From NCBI GenBank assembly GCA_937925525.1, contig CALALS010000292.1:1-7313 (forward strand): 7,313 bases of DNA, written 5' to 3'. Below, piece after piece: positions 1 through 6,700 of this stretch (positions are counted from its first letter, which is position 1; the number at the start of each line of letters is the position of its first letter). Source of the DNA: an uncultured Flavobacteriales bacterium. GTDB lineage: Bacteria > Bacteroidota > Bacteroidia > Flavobacteriales_E > Vicingaceae. A program made the translations under genes and the position numbers. The notes below the pieces were generated by a model. The model saw only the letters and a list, made by a program, of their open reading frames with translations, searched no databases and was not told the DNA's origin.

Positions 1-1
1 T

Positions 2-298
2 GGTTCGTTTGATGCTTTTAAAGAAGCTTTTAGTAAAGCTGCGGCTACAAGGTTTGGTTCTGGTTGGGCATGGTTATGTGTTCACTCCGGTGGAAAACTT
101 GAGGTTTGTTCGTCTGCAAATCAAGACAACCCATTAATGCCGGGAATTGGCTGCGGAGGATTTCCTATCTTAGGATTAGATGTTTGGGAACATGCTTATT
201 ACTTAAACTACCAAAACAGAAGACCTGATTACATTAATGCTTTTTTTAATGTAATTAATTGGGGTGAAGTATCTAAACGATTTGCTGCAAATAAATAA
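2..298 (+). CDS. sodA: Superoxide dismutase (Fe/Mn family), C-terminal part, 5' end outside window
   Basis: Iron/manganese superoxide dismutase, which converts superoxide to oxygen and hydrogen peroxide. Only the last 98 residues are present; the frame is open at the left edge and ends with TAA at 296-298. The C-terminal alpha/beta domain is clear: GSGWAWL (fragment residues 19-25), ANQDNPLMP (39-47), then the metal-ligand motif DVWEHAYYL (60-68), in which Asp60 and His64 are the ligands expected from the family. NRRPDYI follows (72-78) and the protein ends near RFAANK. The Gln of ANQDNPLM (residue 41) sits where E. coli SodA has its active-site Gln146, while Fe-type SodB has Ala there. This favours a Mn-type or cambialistic enzyme, but metal use cannot be settled from a fragment. 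Cysteines at 26, 36 and 51 are not part of the usual catalytic set. The gene ends at a strong terminator and looks like the last gene of its transcript. Confidence 0.95.
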   Translation, partial: GSFDAFKEAFSKAAATRFGSGWAWLCVHSGGKLEVCSSANQDNPLMPGIGCGGFPILGLDVWEHAYYLNYQNRRPDYINAFFNVINWGEVSKRFAANK

Positions 299-316
299 TA
301 TCTAACTAATAAAACT

Positions 317-347
317 AAAAGGCTGTCTCAAAAGGGATGGCCTTTTT
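317..347 (+). terminator. Intrinsic terminator after superoxide dismutase
   Basis: Hairpin with a 13-bp stem, aaaaggctgtctc (317-329) pairing with gggatggcctttt (334-346), including three G-T pairs and an AAAA loop (330-333). A T-run spans 343-347. It lies 18 bases after the superoxide dismutase stop codon. The downstream ATG begins at 351, so the hairpin is also in, or directly before, the leader of the next gene. Confidence 0.88.
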
Positions 348-350
348 AAT

Positions 351-734
351 ATGAAAGCTTTATTCTTCTCTTTTTTTGTAATATTAATTGTCCCAAGCTC
401 CTTTGGACAAGATGTATACGCTAATAGCCAAGAAGTTGAGTTAGTAGATAGTTTGTTAGAAGAAGCTGATGAAACTGTTTTACTTTTAGAGGAAACTACA
501 CCAAAACATCGCAAACTAAAAGCAGCCATCTTTACTCTGTTGTTAGGTCCATTTGGGGCGCATAGACTTTATTTAGGTACGGATTTTAAAGTTCCTTTAT
601 TTTATTCATTAACACTTGGTGGCGGCTTAGGTATTATACCTCTAATTGACTTTTTTCACATCATCTTCAGTAAAGATTTTGAGGCTTACTTAAACAATCC
701 AAAGTTTTTTATGTGGATAAACGATACTGATTAA
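351..734 (+). CDS. TM2-domain membrane protein with N-terminal signal peptide
   Basis: Small exported or membrane protein of 127 residues. Residues 1-20 form a signal peptide (MK, then a Phe/Leu/Ile/Val core, ending SSFGQ). An acidic stretch follows (residues 28-50, rich in Glu/Asp, including LLEEADE). A TM2 domain then spans about residues 55-106: a first hydrophobic helix (LKAAIFTLLLG), the family signature GPFGAHRLYLG (66-76), and a second helix with GGGLGIIPLIDFFHIIF (90-106). In TM2 proteins the GxHRFYLG turn joins two membrane helices; the molecular role in bacteria is not established. The start at 351 is chosen because it gives a complete signal peptide. There is no Shine-Dalgarno sequence, as is usual in Bacteroidota. 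No promoter is recognised between the superoxide dismutase terminator and this ATG, so expression may depend on read-through or an atypical promoter. The tRNA promoter follows at once downstream. The domain call is firm; any specific function is unknown. Confidence 0.85.
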   Translation: MKALFFSFFVILIVPSSFGQDVYANSQEVELVDSLLEEADETVLLLEETTPKHRKLKAAIFTLLLGPFGAHRLYLGTDFKVPLFYSLTLGGGLGIIPLIDFFHIIFSKDFEAYLNNPKFFMWINDTD

Positions 735-749
735 TTTAAAAATACTTTA

Positions 750-757
750 TACATTTG
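750..757 (+). promoter_or_regulatory. Bacteroidota-type -7 promoter box for tRNA-Ala
   Basis: TACATTTG matches the Bacteroidota -7 consensus TAnnTTTG exactly and is followed by GC-rich CTGCGC. A transcription start near 762-765 would lie a few bases before the mature tRNA 5' end at 772. No good -33 TTG element is visible at the expected spacing (about 725-731), so only the -7 half is supported. Confidence 0.7.
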
Positions 758-771
758 CTGCGCATTAAAAA

Positions 772-847
<76 letters not shown>

Positions 848-848
<1 letters not shown>

Positions 849-876
849 AGCCTCAATAAACTATTGGGGCTTTTTT
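848..876 (+). terminator. Intrinsic terminator of the tRNA-Ala gene
   Basis: Ten-base-pair stem aagcctcaat (848-857) with attggggctt (863-872), loop aaact, one G-T pair, and a six-T run at 871-876. The 5' arm begins at the last A of the tRNA CCA end, so hairpin and mature tRNA abut directly. The cytochrome gene starts 29 bases after the T-run. Confidence 0.88.
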
Positions 877-891
877 ATTTAACAATGAATT

Positions 892-902
892 TATACTTTT
901 AG
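892..902 (+). promoter_or_regulatory. Possible -7 box before the cytochrome gene
   Basis: The sequence TATACTTTTAG contains TACTTTTA (894-901), which matches the Bacteroidota TAnnTTTG box at five of six fixed positions. It lies only four bases before the ATG, so a start site at the usual distance would give a leaderless or nearly leaderless mRNA. The whole space between the tRNA terminator and the ATG is only 29 bases, so a conventional promoter has little room. This is tentative: AT-rich DNA gives such matches by chance. Confidence 0.25.
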
Positions 903-905
903 TAA

Positions 906-1937
906 ATGAAAAAGAGCGCTTTAGTTTTTTCTCTTATTATTTCAACAGTAATTCTGTTATCTTCTTATTCTCTTTTTAAAAAAGAACAGGTAAAAGATTC
1001 TGATAAAGTATTGGATATATTAGTTGAGTTGGGTTATAAGAAGCCTCTTCATTACAAACCTTACTCATCTCTTGATAAAGATAAAATTCAAAAAGGTAAA
1101 GAACTGGTAACAATAGGCTATACTACTGACCAAAATGGAAATAAAACTAAAATTCAATCAAAACATTTTTTGTGTACTGACTGTCATAATGTTAAACAAG
1201 AAGATCCTGATTTGAGATATAGCAATCCTGACACAAGATTGCATTATGTTGCAAAGCATGATATAAAATTTTTACCTGCTACAACTTTATATGGAATAGT
1301 AAATAGAGAAACATGGTATAATGATGATTATCAAAAAAAATACGGTAGCTTAGTTACTCCAGCAAAAGACACTTTGATAAATGCTATTCATCTTTGTGCG
1401 GTTCAGTGTTCGCAAGGAAGAGAGCTAGAAAAATGGGAAATGGATGCTGTAGTAGAATACTTCTTAAGCATTGGGTTTAATGTAAGCGACTTAAACCTTA
1501 CAGAACAAGAAAAGGAGAAAATAGGTAATGCACTAAAATCTAATTCAAAACAAACAGAGGCAATTGACATTATTAAGTCAAAATATATAGATTACTCACC
1601 CGCTACTTTTCTTGACCCTATACCAAAAGATAAAAGAGAGTTAGGTAAAAATGGAAATGCAGACAACGGAAAGTTAATTTTTGAATTGAGCTGTCTAACT
1701 TGTCACAATGAAGAAGGAGTAACTAACTATAAGTTAAATAAAAGTACGCTAACATTTCAACATTTAAAATTCTGGGCAAATACCAATAAACACTATTCAA
1801 TTTATGAAATTACAAGAAAAGGAACTTATGCCATGATCGGTTATAACGCTTTTATGCCAAATTATACTCTTGAAAGATTAAGACACCAACAACTAGAAGA
1901 CTTAATGGCTTATATTAATCTAAAAAATGAAAACTAA
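906..1937 (+). CDS. Exported two-heme c-type cytochrome, possibly TsdA-like
   Basis: Periplasmic or membrane-anchored c-type cytochrome of 343 residues. The N-terminus is a hydrophobic export signal or anchor (residues 4-24, preceded by MKK). Two covalent heme motifs are visible: CTDCH at residues 90-94 and CLTCH at 263-267, each opening a cytochrome c domain. The C-terminal domain has a likely Met axial ligand at Met317 (YNAFMPNY). The first domain has no Met between His94 and Cys164. Instead, near its end, it has CAVQCSQGREL (164-174) followed by EM (178-179), which resembles the region supplying a Cys ligand in thiosulfate dehydrogenase TsdA. An electron-transfer role is firm; thiosulfate or tetrathionate chemistry is an inference from that motif only. 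The start is fixed by an in-frame TAA just before the ATG. The gene overlaps or nearly abuts the outer-membrane barrel gene downstream, so the two are probably co-translated. Confidence 0.88.
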   Translation: MKKSALVFSLIISTVILLSSYSLFKKEQVKDSDKVLDILVELGYKKPLHYKPYSSLDKDKIQKGKELVTIGYTTDQNGNKTKIQSKHFLCTDCHNVKQEDPDLRYSNPDTRLHYVAKHDIKFLPATTLYGIVNRETWYNDDYQKKYGSLVTPAKDTLINAIHLCAVQCSQGRELEKWEMDAVVEYFLSIGFNVSDLNLTEQEKEKIGNALKSNSKQTEAIDIIKSKYIDYSPATFLDPIPKDKRELGKNGNADNGKLIFELSCLTCHNEEGVTNYKLNKSTLTFQHLKFWANTNKHYSIYEITRKGTYAMIGYNAFMPNYTLERLRHQQLEDLMAYINLKNEN

Positions 1938-1944
1938 TACTCTT

Positions 1945-2814
1945 ATGATTTATAAAAAACATATTCTAGTTATTTCTTTTTTATTTGGCTTTATAGCTTT
2001 GAAATCTCAAGATGCAGAGCCGGTTTATCATACATTTAATTCTACTAGAGTAATAAACGCCCATAGTACAGAAACATTATGGAAAAAAGAATTAGACTTT
2101 AGAGTAGGTCATCGTTTCGGAGATATTGCCGGAGCAGCAGGTGGAGTTCAGTCAGCGTTTGGTTTAGATAATTCCTCCGATATTAGCATTGGTTTTGAAT
2201 ATGGATTAACGAATGATTTAGACATTGGGCTTACTCGATATAAAGGAGCAGGACCATACACACAACTATTTGAAGGTTACGCAAAGTATAAGTTTATCAG
2301 GCAAACATCTAAAACCCCTGTTTCATTAGTAGGTATTGCAAAAGTTTATACTACCGGCATGAATGCATCTACTGACAGCACCTCAGCCAATTACTTTACA
2401 GAGTACGCACATAGAATGTCTTATGCTTATCAATTAATTTTAGCAAGAAAATTCTCTGAAAGATTTTCATTTCAAATAATGCCTACCTACGTTCACAGAA
2501 ATTTTGTAGCATTTGATGATGCCAATGACAGAATTGCTATGGGAGCTGGTTTTAGGTTTCAAGTCACCAAACTAATTGGCGTTATTGGTGAATACCATTA
2601 TGTATTAAAAGATGATGGCTTAGCCATGAGTGAACAACTTAAAGACCCCATTGGCTTAGGAATAGAATTTAATACGGGAGGACATGTTTTTCAAGTAAAC
2701 TTTACCAATTCAAGAGGTTTTAGTGAGGTTCAATATATCTCTGCAACAACATCTGATATTACAGATGGAGAATATCGTTTAGGCTTTACTATTTCAAGAA
2801 TTTTTAAGCTATAA
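1945..2814 (+). CDS. Outer-membrane beta-barrel protein, DUF5777-like
   Basis: Predicted outer-membrane beta-barrel of 289 residues from this start. A second in-frame ATG at 1927 would give 295 residues and overlap the cytochrome gene by 11 bases. The 1945 start is preferred because it places a compact signal peptide (MIYKKH, then a Val/Ile/Phe/Leu core, ending near LKSQ) at the N-terminus, seven bases after the cytochrome stop. The mature part opens with TFNSTRVINAHSTETL and continues with alternating strands such as KKELDFRVGHRFG, SDISIGFEYGLT and NDLDIGLTRYK. It closes with EYRLGFTISRIFKL, a terminal amphipathic strand. This pattern matches the Bacteroidota DUF5777 barrel family, whose function is not established; the assignment is from memory of the family, without a search. 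Coupling to a c-type cytochrome suggests a shared redox or transport job at the cell envelope. It ends one base from the stop of the convergent PorP/SprF gene. Confidence 0.85.
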   Translation: MIYKKHILVISFLFGFIALKSQDAEPVYHTFNSTRVINAHSTETLWKKELDFRVGHRFGDIAGAAGGVQSAFGLDNSSDISIGFEYGLTNDLDIGLTRYKGAGPYTQLFEGYAKYKFIRQTSKTPVSLVGIAKVYTTGMNASTDSTSANYFTEYAHRMSYAYQLILARKFSERFSFQIMPTYVHRNFVAFDDANDRIAMGAGFRFQVTKLIGVIGEYHYVLKDDGLAMSEQLKDPIGLGIEFNTGGHVFQVNFTNSRGFSEVQYISATTSDITDGEYRLGFTISRIFKL

Positions 2815-2815
2815 C

Positions 2816-3739
2816 TTACTGAATAGAAGGAGAGTTTTTCTTGGCTCTTTCTTTAGCATCGTAAAACCGTAATGAAATCATCAGTTCATGAGTTCCGGTG
2901 CTGTAGTTTCTAATATTGGTTAATGTATAATCATAGGAATAACCTACTGAAATATTTTCTGCAAATGTATAACCTATCATTCCGCTAATGGCGTCCATAT
3001 ATCTATAACCAAAGCCTAACCAAACTTTTTCTGCATATATTCCTCTTACATTCAACTCGTATTGAACAGGGACAGGCGATACCATTTTTACCATGGCAGT
3101 AGGTTCAATTTGAATGTCATCGGCTACATCAAACTTATACCCCCCCATAAAAAAGAAATGATTTGACAATCTTCCGGTAGGATTAATTCCATCTTCAAAA
3201 AACTTAATTCTATTTCTAAATAATTGTGGTGCTGATGCTCCCACAAACCATTTATCTGAATAATAATGGAAACCAAAGCCTGCATCAGGAATAAGAGCCG
3301 ATTGAACTCCTCCGGTAATAATGTTATCTCCTTGATCTTTTAATGTAATTTTAGAACCATCAATCATAAACTGAAGTAAGCCGGCACTTAAACCTAAACC
3401 TAACTTTGTGTTTTCAGTTACTTTTAAATGATAGGTATAAGAAAAATATCCTCCGGTTCTTCTTGTAGGTCCAACATGATCCGTAAATATATAACCTCCT
3501 AGACCAACTTTATTATTTGGTGTTGGTCCATTAACACTTAATATGTAAGTTCTGGGAGCATCAGTTATTCCCTCCCATTGATATCGATAATTTGCTTTAC
3601 CAATAAAGAAAGGCTTGCTTCCGGCTACGGCAGGGTTTATCACATAATCATTCAATAAATACTGGCTATATTGAGGAAGTTGTTGTGCATTAGCAACTGC
3701 AAAACCAAAAACTAATATTATTCCTAACAGCTTCTTCAT
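2816..3739 (-). CDS. PorP/SprF family type IX secretion system membrane protein
   Basis: Outer-membrane protein of 307 residues in the PorP/SprF family, partners of the type IX secretion system (T9SS) that help export surface proteins or hold them at the surface. The signal peptide is residues 1-18 (MKKLLGIILVFGFAVANA), with an AxA cleavage site before QQ. The family's N-terminal signature follows directly: QLPQYSQYLLNDYVINPAVAG (residues 20-40). The remainder is a run of amphipathic strands typical of a barrel, for example VGLGGYIFTDHVGP, TKLGLGLSAGLLQF and ISVGYSYDYTLTNIRNYSTGTHELMISLRF near the end, the last being the usual family C-terminal pattern. Its ATG shares one base with the TAA of the upstream adhesin gene (TAATG), implying translational coupling. 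In Flavobacterium johnsoniae, SprF is required for secretion of SprB, and this pair has the same arrangement. It is probably the dedicated helper of the adjacent substrate rather than the core PorP, which cannot be proven from sequence alone. Confidence 0.93.
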   Translation of the reverse strand: MKKLLGIILVFGFAVANAQQLPQYSQYLLNDYVINPAVAGSKPFFIGKANYRYQWEGITDAPRTYILSVNGPTPNNKVGLGGYIFTDHVGPTRRTGGYFSYTYHLKVTENTKLGLGLSAGLLQFMIDGSKITLKDQGDNIITGGVQSALIPDAGFGFHYYSDKWFVGASAPQLFRNRIKFFEDGINPTGRLSNHFFFMGGYKFDVADDIQIEPTAMVKMVSPVPVQYELNVRGIYAEKVWLGFGYRYMDAISGMIGYTFAENISVGYSYDYTLTNIRNYSTGTHELMISLRFYDAKERAKKNSPSIQ

Positions 3740-3741
3740 TA
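3737..3741 (-). promoter_or_regulatory. TAATG stop-start overlap joining adhesin and PorP/SprF genes
   Basis: Read on the minus strand, the stop TAA (3741-3739) of the large surface protein and the ATG (3739-3737) of the PorP/SprF gene share one A. Such overlaps allow terminating ribosomes to re-initiate, which ties helper synthesis to completion of the adhesin. GAGG lies two bases before the ATG, too close to act as a normal ribosome-binding site. Confidence 0.85.
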
Positions 3742-6700
3742 CCTCATTATAGTTATTGGTCCCGTAAATGGTTTCACTCCTTCTTCATTTGGCTCAATTA
3801 TGTAATAATATGTTCCTACAGGAAGTGGTTTGCCTTTAAAGGTTCCATCCCAATCGTTTTTATAGTCTTCTGATCGATAAAGCATTTCTCCCCATCGGTT
3901 ATAAATTTCAACTACTGCATTAGGATATTGCTCAATAAAGCTAATCACCCATGTATCATTCTTTCCGTCACCATTTGGTGAAATACCATCAGGGAATTTA
4001 ATTTGAGGAATTACCTCAATAGTAACAGAGTCATAACCTACGCAGCCATCCGGTGAAATTACTGTTAAATAATAGGTAATCGTTGAGTCCGGTGTACTGG
4101 TTGGGTTAGCAATTGTAGAGTCTGTCAACCAAGTTGGAGGAGACCAGAGATAAGAATTGCCACCTGAACCACTCAGTTGAACCGAATTCCCTTTTATAAC
4201 TTTAGTATCAGGACCTGCATCAGCATTAACAGCAGGGTTTACCGTAATACATATCGTGTCATAATCATCACACACCGTATTAGTGGCATATAAAACATAA
4301 CAATGTGTTCCTGCAGGTAAAGCACCAAGATTAACTGACAAGCTACTGCCTAAAGACGTATTGGAAGGTAATTCAAACCATTCAAAAGAAGTTTGACCTT
4401 GAACAAACCCATTTAACATTGCAACTTCACCAAAACATAAAGTAGTGTCATTTCCTGCATCAGCAATAACGGTATCTTGTGCTCCAACGTTAAACGTCAA
4501 ACTAGCTGTACAACCATTTGCATCTGTAACGGTAACTGTGTTAGAACCAAAACATAATCCTCCTGCAAGTTGAGTTGACTGACCACTAGGCGTCCAGTTA
4601 TAAGAGAATGGACCCACTCCACCAGTAAAGAAAACATTTCCTACTCCATCACATGCTCCACTACAGCTTACATCAATAACCGACACACTGTCTATTAGTA
4701 AAGGATTAGGCGCATTAACAGATATACTATCAACCACTGAACAACCATTTGCATCAGTAATGGTAACAATATATGTTCCAGCACATAAGTTGCTTATAGA
4801 TGGTGTGGTTTGGCCGCCAGGAGACCATAAATAAGTATAGACAGGTGTGCCTCCATTGGCATTTACAAGCGCTGTTCCATTACAATCATTTGCACAAAGA
4901 ATGTTCGTAGCACTTATGTTTGATTGTATCTGTGTTGGTTCATTAACTGTATCTGTTAATACCGTTATACAATTATTAACATCTCTGATAATTACATTAT
5001 AAATTCCGGCACAAAGACCTGTTGCTGTTGCAGTGGTTTGTGCGTTAGGGTCATCCCATAGATAAGTATATGGAGGATTTCCTGAGGTAATGTTAACTGA
5101 AATTGAACCATTACAAGTTCCAAAACAACTTGCATCTTGAGCAGTAGTTGTAGCAACCGGTCCATTATTATTACTTAATCCAAAAGTAAAGTTTGCTGTA
5201 CAACCATTAGCATCTGTAATAGTAACACTATAAACACCGGCACAAAGACTACTGATGGTTTGTGTGGTTTGACCGCCAGGAGACCACAAATAAGTGTAAG
5301 GACCTGTTCCTCCGGAAGGTGCCAAGGTTATGACTCCATCACAAATTCCACAGTTAGGATTTGTAGTAACAGGGTTAGCTAATATTTGAGATGCTTCTGT
5401 AATGGTTACACTGTCAATAGATGTACAGCCGTTAGCATCAGTAACAGTAACCGTATATGTTCCTGCACATAAGTTAGTTATGTTTTGAGCAGTAGAAGAA
5501 TTACTCCACAAATATGAATAAGGTGCGGTTCCGCCTGTAGGATTAGCCGTAGCAGAACCATTACAAGAGCCAAAACAAGTTGCATTTCCAAGTACGGAAG
5601 GGTTGGCAACTAAAACTGCAGGTTCATTAATTACTACAGTCGATGAGCCAGAGCAGTTATTTGCGTCCGTAGCAGTAACTGTATAATTTCCAGCACAAAG
5701 ATTGATGGCTGTTTGAGTTAACTGCCCGACAGGCGACCATGAATAGCTATACGGAGATGTTCCTCCACTTGCTAATGCAGTGGCGTTACCATTACAATCT
5801 CCATTACAAAGAACATCTACAGAGCCTAAAATTGCTACATTTAAAGGAGAGGACACAATTGTAACCGTATCAAATGTAGAACAGTTATTTGCATCGGTAA
5901 TTTGTACAATATAAGTTCCCGCACATAGGCCTGTTATAGTATCGTTGGTCTGATTTCCCGGAGTCCATAAATAAGTATATGGTGGTGTTCCGCCTGAAGC
6001 ATAAACCATTGCTTGACCGTTACAGGTTCCAACACAGCTTTCATCTATTTTTGCTATTGAATCTAAAGGACCGTTAGCATTATTTACAATGATGGTAAAG
6101 CTATCTAAACATAAAGAAACATTATCTGTAATGTAAAGTGTATAAACTCCCGCACATAATCCAACTGCCGTTTGAGTAGCTTGTGAACCCGGCATCCATA
6201 AATAGCTATAGTTTCCACTTCCTCCGGAAGGATTGGCTGTAGCCGTTCCATCACATAAACCACATGTAGCATTGGTTACAACAGTATTGTCTAATATTTG
6301 GGTAGCTGGAGTTACCGTTAAGGTGTCGTAAGCAACACAACCATTAGAATCAACCACTATAACAGAATATGTTCCTGCACAAAGATTACTGATTGTTTGC
6401 GTTGTTCCTCCATTACTCCACATGTAACTATAAGGTGCTGTTCCTCCGGAAGGGTTGGTTGTGATTTGCCCATCACAACTATTAGGGCAACTTTCATTGG
6501 TTACATTTGATGTTGTTGAAAGTAAAGTCGGTTCATTAATGTTAAAGTTTATATTTTGAGTACAACCTGCCTGATCAGTAACAGTTAATGTATAATTGCC
6601 TGCACACAAATTAATAGCCAATGGACCTGTTTGTCCACTTGGATTCCATGAATAAGAATAAGGAGGAGTTCCGCCACTAACTATTGCTTGGGCGTTACCA

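Noticed and set aside
302..529. Open frame of 75 codons on the minus strand
   Set aside because: It lies antisense to the TM2-domain gene and the sod terminator, has low-complexity Ser/Lys content and no recognisable domain. It is a shadow frame.
1395..1412. CAVQCS as a third heme-attachment site
   Set aside because: The CxxxC spacing and the Ser after the second Cys do not fit CxxCH. It is better read as a possible ligand motif than a covalent heme site.
1927..1929. ATG at 1927 as the barrel gene start
   Set aside because: It is possible, but it adds six polar residues (MKTNTL) before the signal peptide and overlaps the cytochrome gene. The ATG at 1945 gives a more normal signal peptide. 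Neither has a ribosome-binding site that decides it.
2795..2843. Inverted repeat caagaa/ttcttg as a shared bidirectional terminator
   Set aside because: Only six base pairs with a 37-base loop and an AT-rich stem; not distinguishable from chance in this composition.
3742..3745. GAGG before the PorP/SprF ATG (minus strand) as a Shine-Dalgarno site
   Set aside because: The spacing to the ATG is only two bases, and the bases encode the last codons of the upstream protein (Met-Arg). Bacteroidota seldom rely on this signal.
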